From: Pseudomonas izuensis
GTDB lineage: Bacteria > Pseudomonadota > Gammaproteobacteria > Pseudomonadales > Pseudomonadaceae
Direction: 5' to 3'
NCBI RefSeq assembly: GCF_009861505.1
Contig: NZ_WTFT01000014.1
Location: 164,842-224,931 of the forward strand
Length of the DNA: 60,090 nucleotides
Both the position numbers and the translations under genes were made by a program. Under the pieces are notes generated by a model. It had not been told where the DNA came from, searched no databases, and saw nothing but the letters and a program-made list of their open reading frames with translations. Positions 25,922 to 34,776 of the stretch are shown here, piece after piece; position 1 is the stretch's first letter, and each line of letters begins with the position of its first letter.

Positions 25922-26091
25922 TTTGAATGCCCCCCGCCCTTGCCGAAAAAACCGGTACTTCACTACGACAGCGGATTTTGCCGAACGCGCAAATTTCCCG
26001 ACCAAAGGATGCGGTCCGGAACCGGACAAATACAGCGCCCCTTCACGGGAATGGGTCTAAAATTTCAGAGCGCAGAGTGCAGGAGGTCATC

Positions 26092-26331
26092 ATGTGGCTT
26101 AACGAATCAGAACAGGAACTTCGGCGCGATCTGCAAGGGCTTGCGTCGGATCTGCGATGGTCGGCGGTCGAGCTTTTGCGCATTGCGGAGCAGTTACGCC
26201 TGAGCGGCAATGATGTCGATGCAGAAGCGGTCAGGCGGCTGTGCGATTTGTTCCAGGGCGATGAACAACGATTAGCGGGCTATGCCGAAGAAGTGAAGGC
26301 CAAGATCATCAGCCGCAACAAGGCCCAATAG
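26092..26331 (+). CDS. Small hypothetical protein
   Basis: The 79-residue, probably all-helical soluble protein (SEQELRRDLQGLASDLRWSAVELLRIAEQLR) has the strong ribosome site AGGAGG before ATG 26092; the upstream extension overlaps the divergent gene and lacks a ribosome site. It is 13 bases before the OsmE-like gene, so the two may be cotranscribed. No known domain is recognised. Confidence 0.7.
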   Translation: MWLNESEQELRRDLQGLASDLRWSAVELLRIAEQLRLSGNDVDAEAVRRLCDLFQGDEQRLAGYAEEVKAKIISRNKAQ

Positions 26332-26344
26332 CAGGTGTACTGCG

Positions 26345-26698
26345 ATGAACAAGTCTCTTTTTACGCTTGTCGCCCTGCTCGCGGTGTTGCCAGGTTGCAA
26401 CACCGACTCACAACTCTACGGGGACCAGCCACTGGTGGCCAAGGTCGAGACCGGCATGAGCAAGGATCAAGTCCAGCAGATCGGCGGACCGCCGCTGTCC
26501 ATTACGGACCGCACCGTCGAGCCGGGTACCTGCTTTGACTACAAGCTGACCCGACCCGGCCATCAGCAGCCCTTCAATGTCAGCTTCGACGGCCGCGGCA
26601 AAGTCGATCACAAGAGTTTCATGACCTGCGCCGAATGGAGTAACACCCAGCTAAAGGCCAGGGAACCTTCCCGCTCCGGCGGGGGCGGCGGATATTAG
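26345..26698 (+). CDS. osmE: OsmE-family outer-membrane lipoprotein
   Basis: The 117-residue lipoprotein has lipobox VLPGC (Cys18) and an SmpA/OmlA-type fold: GMSKDQVQQIGGPP followed by GTCFDYKL and, near the end, SFMTCAEW, the pattern of osmotically inducible OsmE. Two conserved cysteines remain in the mature chain. A Gly/Ser-rich tail ends the protein. In enteric bacteria OsmE is induced by osmotic stress and at stationary phase; the same here is an inference. Confidence 0.82.
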   Translation: MNKSLFTLVALLAVLPGCNTDSQLYGDQPLVAKVETGMSKDQVQQIGGPPLSITDRTVEPGTCFDYKLTRPGHQQPFNVSFDGRGKVDHKSFMTCAEWSNTQLKAREPSRSGGGGGY

Positions 26699-26711
26699 CG
26701 GTATTGTGTAT

Positions 26712-26827
26712 CTGTAGGAGCGAGCTGGCTCCGGGCGGCGTTCCAACGATGGACGTTAACGATAACGCGTGCTGTCTGAATGAACGCGTTGTCCTGACGT
26801 TTTTCGCGAGCAGGCTCGCTCCTACAG
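26712..26827. repeat. REP doublet with spacer shared with the element at 56134
   Basis: The arms belong to the GAGCGAGC class. The left arm is followed by a short extra stretch. The spacer (GATGGACGTTAACGATAACG... to ...GACGTTTTTCGCGAGCA) is almost identical to that of the element at 56134-56234. Confidence 0.85.
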
Positions 26828-26836
26828 TTTCCAGGA

Positions 26837-27028
26837 TTACTGACCGCGCGCCTGCCTGCTCGACCGTGCCTTATAGCCGGGAAGCGCCGCCGCAAACGCC
26901 AGGGCTTCTTCCCGACTGCCAAATGACCCGAGTCGATCACCTTTGGTACAGACCCGCCAGGGGCCATTGTTCACGCTGAGCACGTCATAACCGTTCATGT
27001 GCATTTTGTTCAGTACCGGAGCACTCAT
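26837..27028 (-). CDS. Small hypothetical protein (DUF2188-like)
   Basis: The 63-residue protein contains WRVCTKGDRLGSFGSREEALAFAAALP, the short strand-helix pattern of DUF2188-type small proteins. ATG 27028 follows GGAGGTGACC, a strong ribosome site. Function is unknown. Confidence 0.65.
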   Translation of the reverse strand: MSAPVLNKMHMNGYDVLSVNNGPWRVCTKGDRLGSFGSREEALAFAAALPGYKARSSRQARGQ

Positions 27029-27247
27029 GGTCACCTCCATCTGCGCAATGATATCCAGGGCTGACGCAACCACCTTACACCTCCCTCTCGCCAAAAAGCC
27101 GACCAGACGTCGCGTCGGGATGACGGCATTCGAGGGCACTTTGCGGCGTTACAACCGCTCCAAACAGGCAAATACTGGCGAAACGGGGGACGGCTCGATT
27201 ATTGCAGTTTTGTGACATTACGATGACAGGCGTCAATTGGATAACAC

Positions 27248-27610
27248 ATGAAAGTACGCGCAACCGTCATTTGCGAGCAGGACCGGCACATTCTCCTGGT
27301 GCGCAAGCCAAGGTCTCGCTGGATGTTACCCGGCGGCAAGGTCGAGCCCGGTGAAACCGCGCAGGGTGCCGCCACGCGCGAGCTGCTGGAAGAAACCGGG
27401 CTTGATGTCGATGGCATGCTGTATCTGATGGAGCTGGAAACGGGCGATATCCGGCACCATGTCTACGAGGCCTCCGTGATCAATCTGGATCAGGCCCGTC
27501 CGCATAACGAAATCTTCGATTGCATCTGGTTTCCGCTGGATGCGGTTCACAACCTGAACCCCAGCGACGCCACGCTCAGAATCGTCCGGGCGTTTCAGCG
27601 TCGCCTATAG
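27248..27610 (+). CDS. Nudix hydrolase
   Basis: The 120-residue single-domain Nudix protein has an intact box, [23 protein letters not shown], at about residues 28-50. The small size resembles MutT-type or Ap4A-type pyrophosphatases. It faces the alpha/beta hydrolase gene tail to tail, four bases apart. Substrate cannot be deduced. Confidence 0.92.
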   Translation: MKVRATVICEQDRHILLVRKPRSRWMLPGGKVEPGETAQGAATRELLEETGLDVDGMLYLMELETGDIRHHVYEASVINLDQARPHNEIFDCIWFPLDAVHNLNPSDATLRIVRAFQRRL

Positions 27611-27614
27611 GGTT

Positions 27615-28313
27615 TTATGCCGCGGCCAATGCCGTCGCGGCCTTGTCGATAAACGCGGCAACCTCGACCGGCATCGAAGCGAGGGATGCGTGACTGGCGT
27701 TCAAGGTCAGGATTTCCCTGGCATTCAGACGTCCGGCCATCCATTGCTGATTTTGCGGCGCGATCATCCGGTCATCGGTGGAAACCTGATACCACGACGG
27801 TTTGCTCTTCCACGCCACCGTCTTGATGGTGTCGCCAAAGGTGCTGGCCAGTGGCGCTTTCTGGGTAATGCCCATGACCAATCCCTCGGTCGCGGGCAGG
27901 TCCTGGCAGAAGCTTTCGTGATAGAGCTCCGGCTTGACCCATAGGTAACCGTCGCTGTCAGGGGCCAGGTTCGCTGCCGCGGCAGGCGGATGCCGTTGGG
28001 TGATGCCGCCGGGGTTTTCACCGGCGTCCGGCGCAAACGCGGCGATGTACACCAGCCCCACGACATTCGGTTGATCGCCCGCCTCGGTAATCACCGCGCC
28101 GCCGTAGGAATGCCCCACCAACAACACCGGACCCGGCACTTGCGCGACCATTTTGCGCGTGCGCTCGGCATCATCTGCCAGGGACGTCAGCGGCATCTCC
28201 ACTGCGCGGATGCTGGAGTATCCCTTGTTCAGCAGTTCGGCGATGACCTTGTTCCAGTGGGCGGCTCCGCCCCAAAAACCGTGGACCAGCACAATCGTCG
28301 GTTTGTCGCTCAT
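27615..28313 (-). CDS. Alpha/beta hydrolase downstream of benD
   Basis: The 232-residue alpha/beta hydrolase has LVHGFWGGAAHW near the start, nucleophile Ser in GHSYGGAV near residue 71, an acidic residue in STDDRMI, and His in NASHASL. It resembles small esterases of the plant salicylate-esterase group. GTG 28316 and ATG 28313 are both possible; GGAG eight bases before ATG 28313 decides. It begins 42 bases after the benD stop on the same strand and might be cotranscribed with the ben operon, possibly releasing aromatic acids from esters; this is a guess. Confidence 0.85.
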   Translation of the reverse strand: MSDKPTIVLVHGFWGGAAHWNKVIAELLNKGYSSIRAVEMPLTSLADDAERTRKMVAQVPGPVLLVGHSYGGAVITEAGDQPNVVGLVYIAAFAPDAGENPGGITQRHPPAAAANLAPDSDGYLWVKPELYHESFCQDLPATEGLVMGITQKAPLASTFGDTIKTVAWKSKPSWYQVSTDDRMIAPQNQQWMAGRLNAREILTLNASHASLASMPVEVAAFIDKAATALAAA

Positions 28314-28355
28314 CACGATGACTCCGTGTGTGGATGGGATTGACTGCGAGTCGCG

Positions 28356-29123
28356 TCAGCCCTGATCGCCGCCACCGACCGGCATGACCATGCCGGTGAT
28401 ATAGGACGCTTCGTCGCTGGCCAGAAACAGAATAGCGCCTGCCTGCTCATCCAGTGTGCCGTAGCGCTTCATCAAACTGCTGTCGAGGGTCTGGTCGACG
28501 ATCTGCTGGTACCAGACTTTCTCTTGGGCACTCTGCTCGGCACTGTTGCGCGGAATCACCCGTGGCGGCGCTTCGGTGCCACCGGGTGCCGTGGCGTTGA
28601 CCCGAACGCCGCGTCCGGCGGTTTCGAACGCCAGGCACGCGGTCAGCGCATTGACCCCACCCTTTGCCGCGCCATACGGCACACGGTTGATACTGCGGGT
28701 GGCGATGGACGATACGTTGACGATCGCACCACGGCCCTGCTCCAGCATGAAGGGCAACGCGGCATGGCAGCACCACAGCGTCGGGAACAGCGAGCGGCGG
28801 ACTTCAGCCTCGATCTGCGACGCTTCGTAATGCTCGAACGGCTTGGCCCAGATCGTGCCGCCGACGTTATTGATCAGCACGTCGAGGCGTCCGAAGCGCT
28901 CGACGGCGGCTTGCATCACGCGGTTGCATTCCTCGTACTGCTCCAGATCAGCGGTCAGCGCCACGCTGCCCTGCCCTAACTCCTTTTGCACCTCGAACAC
29001 CAACTCAGAGCGATCGACCAGAATCAGCTTCGCCCCTTCCGCCGCCATGCGCTCGGCAACCCGCCGACCGATGCCTTGGGCGGCTCCGGTGATCAGCGCG
29101 ACTTTGTCTTGGAATCTGCTCAT
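28356..29123 (-). CDS. benD: 1,6-dihydroxycyclohexa-2,4-diene-1-carboxylate dehydrogenase
   Basis: The 255-residue SDR enzyme oxidises and decarboxylates benzoate cis-diol to catechol. The NAD site TGAAQGIGRRVAE, the NNVGG motif, catalytic Ser (VNVSSIA) and YxxxK (YGAAK) are present. ATG 29123 follows GGAGAG and gives the family start MSRFQDKVALITGAA. A REP doublet separates it from benC, but strand and order (benA-B-C-D) are canonical. Confidence 0.95.
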   Translation of the reverse strand: MSRFQDKVALITGAAQGIGRRVAERMAAEGAKLILVDRSELVFEVQKELGQGSVALTADLEQYEECNRVMQAAVERFGRLDVLINNVGGTIWAKPFEHYEASQIEAEVRRSLFPTLWCCHAALPFMLEQGRGAIVNVSSIATRSINRVPYGAAKGGVNALTACLAFETAGRGVRVNATAPGGTEAPPRVIPRNSAEQSAQEKVWYQQIVDQTLDSSLMKRYGTLDEQAGAILFLASDEASYITGMVMPVGGGDQG

Positions 29124-29156
29124 GTACTCTCCACAAAACCTCAAAGACACAACAAT

Positions 29157-29251
29157 CCCTGTGGGAGCTGGCTTGCCAGCGATGGCTGTGTGTCAGATAA
29201 CAGATATGTTGACTGACACTCCCTCATCGCTGGCAAGCCAGCTCCCACAGG
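29157..29251. repeat. REP doublet between benC and benD, GAGCTGGC class
   Basis: Inverted arms CCCTGTGGGAGCTGGCTTGC and GCAAGCCAGCTCCCACAGG interrupt the ben operon and may affect relative benD expression or mRNA ends. Confidence 0.88.
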
Positions 29252-29272
29252 AGGTGTGTCGCCGCACAGTTT

Positions 29273-30286
29273 TTACGCCGCGCTGGCAGCAAACTTCTCG
29301 TAGTAGAAATTCGCCGGCTGGATGCCCTGCTCGCCAATGTACTTGCTGACCGCCTCCACCATCGGCGGTGGGCCGCACAGGTAGACGTCCACGTCGCCAT
29401 CGTTCAGATGCTTGGGCTCGATGTGCTGAGTCACATAGCCCTTGAGCGGATGCCGGCTGTCGGGGCTGGCCACGCAGGCGCTGTAGCTGAAGTTGGGAAT
29501 GCGCGCGGCGAAGGCTTCGAGGCGGTCGAGTTCCACCAGGTCGAAATCATGGGTCACGCCGTAGATCAGATGCAGCGGATGTTCGCTGCCCTGCTCGGCG
29601 ATTTTCTCCAGCATCGCGGTGAACGGCGCCAACCCGGTGCCACCGGCCAGCAACAGCAGCGGACGGCGGATGTCGCGCAGGTAGAAACTGCCCAAGGGCC
29701 CGGCCAGGCTCATGCTGTCGCCAGCCTTGGCCATGCCAGTGAGGAAGCTGCTCATCAGGCCGCCAGGCACGTTGCGAATCAGGAAGCTGACTTCGCCGTC
29801 GCGCTGCAACGAGCTGAACGAATAGGCACGGGTCTGTTCGCTGCCGGGAATCCCCAGGTTCACGTACTGCCCCGGCAGGAACGCCAGTTTGCTCAACGCC
29901 TCGCCCTTGATCGACAGCGCGATGGTGCTGTCGGACAACTGGCGCACGGCGCTGATGGTCGCCTCGTAGTTGGCCTGCCGGGTGCGACAGACTTCCGAGG
30001 ATGTCGGCACCCGAACCACGCAGTCGCTCTTGGCGCGCATCTGGCAGGTCAGGACAAAGCCTTTTTCTGCTTCTTCAGGGCTGAGGGCGTCTTCGATGTA
30101 TTCCTCACCCAGATCATAGGTGCCAGCTTCAGCGAAACACTTGCAGGTACCGCAGGCGCCGTCGCGGCAGTCCAGCGGAATGTTGATGCCCTGGCGGTAC
30201 GCGGCATCGGCCACGGTTTCGCCGGCATTGGCGTCGATGAACCGGGTGACGCCGTCTTCGAAATTGAACGCGATGGAATGGGTCAT
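29273..30286 (-). CDS. benC: Benzoate 1,2-dioxygenase electron-transfer component
   Basis: The 337-residue reductase carries an N-terminal plant-type [2Fe-2S] domain (Cys40, Cys45, Cys48, Cys81), then an FAD domain (RAYSFSS) and an NADH domain (LLAGGTGLAPF, CGPPPMVEAV). It passes electrons from NADH to BenAB. ATG 30286 follows GAGG. It starts 10 bases after benB. Confidence 0.96.
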   Translation of the reverse strand: MTHSIAFNFEDGVTRFIDANAGETVADAAYRQGINIPLDCRDGACGTCKCFAEAGTYDLGEEYIEDALSPEEAEKGFVLTCQMRAKSDCVVRVPTSSEVCRTRQANYEATISAVRQLSDSTIALSIKGEALSKLAFLPGQYVNLGIPGSEQTRAYSFSSLQRDGEVSFLIRNVPGGLMSSFLTGMAKAGDSMSLAGPLGSFYLRDIRRPLLLLAGGTGLAPFTAMLEKIAEQGSEHPLHLIYGVTHDFDLVELDRLEAFAARIPNFSYSACVASPDSRHPLKGYVTQHIEPKHLNDGDVDVYLCGPPPMVEAVSKYIGEQGIQPANFYYEKFAASAA

Positions 30287-30296
30287 GACGGCCGCC

Positions 30297-30785
30297 TCAC
30301 AAGTGGTAAACATCAATGACCTGGCGAACGTAGTCGTTCTTCAGGATCACTTTCTTGGCCTTGATCAGCGGGTTTTCACCGCGCATGTCGAGGGTGTAGA
30401 AACTGCTGCCGAAGTAGCTGTCGACCGTCTTGTAGCGAAAGCTCAGGGTGTGCCAGTTGAAGCGCACCTTGCACACGCCGTCGGCCTGCTCCAGCAGCTC
30501 GATGTTGCTGATGTTGTGGGAGGTGCGGGTGTCCGGGACACTCGCGCTGGAACGCTCGGTCTTGATGCGGAAGACGCGGTCTTCAAGGCCGGTGCGGTTG
30601 CCGTACCAGATCAGCGAGATTTCCCGCTGCGGGTCCTCGGTCAACTCGTCGTTGTCATCCCAGGACGGCATCCAGAAGGTCGCGTCGGGGGCGTACAGTT
30701 CCAGCCACTCGTCCCACTGCCGATCATCCAGGTAACGGGCTTCGCGGTAGAGAAAGTCGCGCACGGCATCAAAGGAAATGGTCAT
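30297..30785 (-). CDS. benB: Benzoate 1,2-dioxygenase small (beta) subunit
   Basis: The 162-residue ring-hydroxylating dioxygenase beta subunit has the typical segment [27 protein letters not shown] and [34 protein letters not shown] at its end. ATG 30785 overlaps the benA stop by ATGA, so it is coupled to benA; longer frames upstream are shadows of benA. Confidence 0.96.
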   Translation of the reverse strand: MTISFDAVRDFLYREARYLDDRQWDEWLELYAPDATFWMPSWDDNDELTEDPQREISLIWYGNRTGLEDRVFRIKTERSSASVPDTRTSHNISNIELLEQADGVCKVRFNWHTLSFRYKTVDSYFGSSFYTLDMRGENPLIKAKKVILKNDYVRQVIDVYHL

Positions 30786-32146
30786 TGCACGTCCTCCACG
30801 GCGATCAGTTTCGACTGCTCGGCCGCCAGGGCCTTGAGCATGGTCTGCTGCCAGTATTTGTGTTGCAGCACGAACAGGCCTTCGTCTTCGGTGCGCACGC
30901 CACTGAGCAATGGATGCAGGTCGATTTCCTTGGCCGCATCGTCGGCGCCTTCGATCCAGTGTTCGGCACCGCGGGACATGTCGTTCCAGGTGGTGACGCT
31001 GCCCTGGTAGCTGGTCTGGCAGGAACGGAATTCCTCCAGGTCGTCTGGCGTGGCCATGCCACTGACGTTGAAGAAATCCTCGTACTGACGAATCCGGCTG
31101 GAACGTGCGTGGTCGCTTTCGCCCTTGGGGGCGATGCAGTAGATGGTGATTTCCGTGCGGTCGACCGAGATCGGCCGGGCGATGCGGATCTGCGAGCTGA
31201 ACTGATCCATCAGGTACACGTTCGGGTACAGGCACAGGTTGCGTGAGTTCTCGAGCATCCAGTCGGCGCGGGCCTGACCGAAGTCCTGGGCCAGTTCGTC
31301 GCGGCGTTCGTACAGCGGCCGGTCTTCGGGGTTGGCCCAACGGGTCCAGAGCAGCATGTGGCCCTTGTCGAAGGAATAGAAACCACCGCCCTGCTTGGCC
31401 CAGCTGCCGGCGCTCATGGTCGGGTTTTCGTCACCGGCCTCGCGCTGCTTGCGCTGGTTCTGGGTGGCCGCGTAGTTCCAATGCACGGAGCTGACGTGGT
31501 AGCCATCGGCGCCGTTCTCGGCGGTGAGTTTCCAGTTGCCTTCATAGATGTAGCTGGAAGAGCCACGCAGCACTTCCAGGCCATCGGGGGACTGGTCGAC
31601 GATCATGTCGATGATCTTCGCCGACTCGCCCAGGTGCTCGACCAAGGGCAGCACATCGGCCTTGAGGCTGCCGAACAGGAAGCCACGGTAGGACTCGAAA
31701 CGCGCGACTTTGGTCAGGTCGTGGGAGCCTTCGCAGTTGAAACTCGACGGGTAGCCGGCGTTGGCCGGGTCCTTGACCTTGAGCAACTTGCCGGAGTTGT
31801 TGAAGGTCCAGCCATGGAATGGGCAGGTGTAGGAACTCTTGTTGCCGGACTTGTGCCGGCACAGGGTCGCGCCGCGATGACTGCAGGCGTTGATGAAGGC
31901 ATTGAGCACACCGTCCTTGTTGCGCGCGATAAAGATCGACTGGCGCCCCATGGTGGTGGTGTAGAAATCGTTGACGTTGGGGATCTGGCTTTCGTGAGCC
32001 AGATACAGCCAATTGCCTTCGAAGATGTGTTTCATCTCGAGATCGAACAGGCGCGGGTCGGTGAACATTTCACGTTTGCAGCGATAGATGCCCTGCTCTG
32101 GATCGTCTTCAAGCAGGGAGTGAAGGTATTCAGGTCGCAGGGTCAT
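30782..32146 (-). CDS. benA: Benzoate 1,2-dioxygenase large (alpha) subunit
   Basis: The 454-residue oxygenase has a Rieske [2Fe-2S] site at Cys88/His90 and Cys108/His111 and a mononuclear iron site around [14 protein letters not shown]. With BenB and BenC it converts benzoate to its cis-1,2-diol. ATG 32146 follows GGAGGCGG; an upstream in-frame ATG at 32161 has no such support. It is the first gene of the operon and stands 38 bases after a BenR-type promoter. Confidence 0.97.
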   Translation of the reverse strand: MTLRPEYLHSLLEDDPEQGIYRCKREMFTDPRLFDLEMKHIFEGNWLYLAHESQIPNVNDFYTTTMGRQSIFIARNKDGVLNAFINACSHRGATLCRHKSGNKSSYTCPFHGWTFNNSGKLLKVKDPANAGYPSSFNCEGSHDLTKVARFESYRGFLFGSLKADVLPLVEHLGESAKIIDMIVDQSPDGLEVLRGSSSYIYEGNWKLTAENGADGYHVSSVHWNYAATQNQRKQREAGDENPTMSAGSWAKQGGGFYSFDKGHMLLWTRWANPEDRPLYERRDELAQDFGQARADWMLENSRNLCLYPNVYLMDQFSSQIRIARPISVDRTEITIYCIAPKGESDHARSSRIRQYEDFFNVSGMATPDDLEEFRSCQTSYQGSVTTWNDMSRGAEHWIEGADDAAKEIDLHPLLSGVRTEDEGLFVLQHKYWQQTMLKALAAEQSKLIAVEDVQ

Positions 32147-32183
32147 GGCCACCGCCTCCATTGTTATTGTTCAGGCAAGGCTC

Positions 32184-32246
32184 ATGCTAGGACGGGGCAA
32201 TGGGGTGGACTATCCGCGGGGTGCAGACCTTTATCCGTTTTGTGCA
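32184..32246 (-). promoter_or_regulatory. BenR-dependent promoter of benABCD
   Basis: On the minus strand two direct repeats fit the XylS/BenR half-site TGCA-N6-GGNTA exactly: 32232-32246 (GGATA) and 32211-32225 (GGATA), separated by six bases as in the TOL Pm promoter. A -10 hexamer TAGCAT lies at 32184-32189, 21 bases downstream, also as in Pm. Confidence 0.85.
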
Positions 32247-32387
32247 GCGGGTTCAGAACCATCTGTAGGAAATCAAGACTTAACCTCCGGCGCGTTCTAT
32301 CGACTGGGTAACTTTGGGAATCGGACTACATAAACGCTTACAACCTCCGCCTTAGACTGCCCCCTCCAACGACAAGGAGTGGTGTCT

Positions 32388-32873
32388 ATGGCAAGTCATG
32401 GCTACATGACCATCAACGGTAAAATCCAGGGACTGATTTCAGCGGGCTGTTCAACCCAGGACTCTATTGGCAACAAGTACCAGGCAGCGCACCGGGACGA
32501 AATCATGGTGCTGTCCTACAGCCACAACCTGGCCAATATCGGGAACCTGAGCAGGGCGACGCACAGTCCGATCATCATCACCAAAGCCGTGGACAAATCC
32601 TCCCCACTGCTGGCCCAGGCGCTCTCCAACCGAGAAGAAATCAACTGCACCATCAACTTCTACCGGGTGACGCCCGCCGGTGGGCAGGAGAAATTTTACT
32701 CGGTGTCGATCCAGGGCGGGGTCATCACCGACCTGACGCTTGAAGTGCCCCATGTGATTTTCCAGAGTGACGCAGAACCCCAGGAACAAGTGGCCATTCG
32801 TTACCGCGACATTTCCTGGACCCACTACATTGCCAAGACCTCCGGCTACAGTTCGTGGGGTGAAGAGGGATGA
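32388..32873 (+). CDS. hcp: Hcp-family type VI secretion protein
   Basis: The 161-residue protein is an Hcp of the enterobacterial-like class (GYMTINGKIQGLISAGCSTQDSIGNKYQ, DEIMVLSYSHNLANIGN, IRYRDISWTHYIAKTSGYSSW). Hcp forms hexameric rings of the secreted tube and carries small effectors or fused toxins. ATG 32388 is preferred because AAGGAG lies eight bases before it. It is an orphan: no other T6SS core gene is present. Its stop overlaps the next start, linking it to the presumed cargo. Confidence 0.95.
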   Translation: MASHGYMTINGKIQGLISAGCSTQDSIGNKYQAAHRDEIMVLSYSHNLANIGNLSRATHSPIIITKAVDKSSPLLAQALSNREEINCTINFYRVTPAGGQEKFYSVSIQGGVITDLTLEVPHVIFQSDAEPQEQVAIRYRDISWTHYIAKTSGYSSWGEEG

Positions 32874-34345
32874 AGGCAGACCGTCATGATCTCTGGGAGG
32901 TCAACAGCGCCGCTGGCAAACTGGCCGGACAAGCCCGCACCATCAGCGCTCGCCATCTTGCCCATGGCATGGCGCGGGAACGGTTCAATCGCGAAGTCGC
33001 TTATTACGCCAAGCGAGTTGTAGACGATGTCGCGCAAGGCCGAAAAACCGCACGGCAAGGCATACAGGCACTGCGCAAAGAACAACGCGACTTGCTCATT
33101 CAATCCCGGGCCGTGACGCGCAAGGCGCTAAACGCGATAACCGATGTGGTTAAAAGAATCCCGCATTCAAGGCTCACGCAACCCGTACCGAAACCTGATC
33201 CCGAACGACTATTGCGCTTTGTGCACGCACAGAATCTCAAAACAACCCACGCGAACACGCCCGACGCACTCAGGGCCGTGTCCTTGCCGCACCCTGCCCC
33301 CGACCTGATCTTCCTGCCTCGCGAGCGCTGGCCGGCGGCCGTCCCGCAACCAGAAGATCCCGGGTTTTACATCGTTCCCAGGAGCACGACCCTTACCAGG
33401 CTGGAGGAGCAGCTATTCACTTCAGCCTCCCCCGCCGTCATCGCCAAATTCAAGACCCTTAACCCGAACCTGGATCAAGTAAAAGCCGGGACGATGATTG
33501 TTCTGAGCGACCCGAACAACCAGCAATGCACCCGCGAAGAAGCGCTGTTGATGGAAGCGGCGGGCAAGGTCAACAAAGCACTGGAGCCACTGAGTTCAGA
33601 AGAAGCGGATTTCATGGCTCGTCACCATGACGAAATAGCGTTCTTTCTTTCCAAGGGATCCCTTGGGGCCAGCGTTGGGTTGGGCATGTTCTCAAATAAC
33701 CTGGACACCGTGAGCAACCTCTTGCGTGACATAGAGGCCTTACACACACGCACCTTCCAGGCCAACGGTCACCTCAAGTCCCCCGAGTTCTATGCCCAAC
33801 GCAAAATTCTTCTGACTCAACTCGATGGCCAACTCACCCAACTGACTAAAAAGAGCATTGGTTTTCCCGATCACCCCAACTTGAAAAGCGCGTTGGGTAT
33901 ATCCAGCAAAAGTCTTGTTCACCGTTGGAGAAAGTCCGGTGCGGCGGATCACGTTCCCGGCTACGCCACACACATTGAAGGCGTCGCGAAAGCGTCGAAG
34001 TACGTTAAGTATGGTGGTTGGGTTGGTACGGCGGTGGGTGGTGGAGCGTCAGCCATCAAGGTTCAGGGTGTGTGCGCGGCGGGTGATGAGCAAGCCTGTG
34101 AGAAGGTGAAATTTACTGAAAGTGGAAGCTTTTTAGGAGGGATCGTTGGCGGCGCGGGAATTCCATTAGTTTTATCGGCACCCGCAGTGAACAGCCTGTG
34201 TATAGCACTCGCCGTACCTACTGGTGGAACAGCCGGCCTCATATGCGGCGTTATAGTAGTCGGGGCAGGAGCTTATGCGGGCGGTTCAATTATGGGAATG
34301 GGCGGAGAGTGGTTAGGGGAAATAATCTACGAGAATACAAAATGA
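32870..34345 (+). CDS. Putative type VI effector with LysM-like segment and hydrophobic Gly-rich tail
   Basis: The 491-residue protein is of no family I recognise. A basic helical N-terminus (1-100) is followed by a Pro-rich linker, a LysM-like segment at about 165-215 (GFYIVPRSTTLTRLEEQLF ... LNPNLDQVKAGTMIVL), a helical region (225-345), and a C-terminal stretch at 380-480 rich in Gly and Ala that could insert in membranes. It overlaps hcp by ATGA and is followed by two small membrane proteins, the order of a cargo effector with immunity. A membrane-targeting pore-forming toxin is the best guess; a peptidoglycan-binding function is the alternative. Catalytic motifs were not found. Confidence 0.7.
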   Translation: MKADRHDLWEVNSAAGKLAGQARTISARHLAHGMARERFNREVAYYAKRVVDDVAQGRKTARQGIQALRKEQRDLLIQSRAVTRKALNAITDVVKRIPHSRLTQPVPKPDPERLLRFVHAQNLKTTHANTPDALRAVSLPHPAPDLIFLPRERWPAAVPQPEDPGFYIVPRSTTLTRLEEQLFTSASPAVIAKFKTLNPNLDQVKAGTMIVLSDPNNQQCTREEALLMEAAGKVNKALEPLSSEEADFMARHHDEIAFFLSKGSLGASVGLGMFSNNLDTVSNLLRDIEALHTRTFQANGHLKSPEFYAQRKILLTQLDGQLTQLTKKSIGFPDHPNLKSALGISSKSLVHRWRKSGAADHVPGYATHIEGVAKASKYVKYGGWVGTAVGGGASAIKVQGVCAAGDEQACEKVKFTESGSFLGGIVGGAGIPLVLSAPAVNSLCIALAVPTGGTAGLICGVIVVGAGAYAGGSIMGMGGEWLGEIIYENTK

Positions 34346-34725
34346 GCACGAGCCAACTTGTTATCGGGTATCTATGCGGTTTTTTTATCTTCTCTATTTT
34401 GGTTTGGATTGGAGTAGCCCTGCATATGGCTTACAACAAAATGGATATGCTCCTAGGTCTTTTTCAGAATAGTGCCGGCGTAAAAACGTTGAGCCCTTTG
34501 AAACATGGAGGCCCATGGGGAAAACTGATGCTAATCGGAGGAATCTCTGGCTTGGTCACATTCCCGAGATCGTATCTGAAAAATGGACAGCTAAATCGGG
34601 AAGATCTACAAGCCATCCCCCCATCACTGAGACGTAAGCTGGCGGTCATGCAATGGAACTTATTGGTTCTCCTAACTGCACTCACGCTACTTGTTTTTAT
34701 CGGAAAATCCGGACTACTCAACTAA
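34342..34725 (+). CDS. Putative immunity protein 1 (small membrane protein)
   Basis: The 127-residue protein has hydrophobic segments near residues 6-30, 60-75 and 105-125, so it is an inner-membrane protein. It overlaps the effector stop by ATGA and is homologous to the next gene (HMAYNKMD versus HLAYTKMD, GGPWG, VTFPRSYL versus VTTPRIYL, RRKL versus KRKL). Base composition is visibly more AT-rich than in neighbouring genes, common for immunity genes acquired with an effector. Confidence 0.72.
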   Translation: MSTSQLVIGYLCGFFIFSILVWIGVALHMAYNKMDMLLGLFQNSAGVKTLSPLKHGGPWGKLMLIGGISGLVTFPRSYLKNGQLNREDLQAIPPSLRRKLAVMQWNLLVLLTALTLLVFIGKSGLLN

Positions 34726-34776
34726 ATAAATCTATACCACGAACACAATAGGTGAAGTCATTTACGAGGTGACTAA

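Noticed and set aside
32250..32387. A sigma-54 promoter for the orphan hcp
   Set aside because: No TGGC-N8-TTGC pattern at suitable spacing was seen in this gap.
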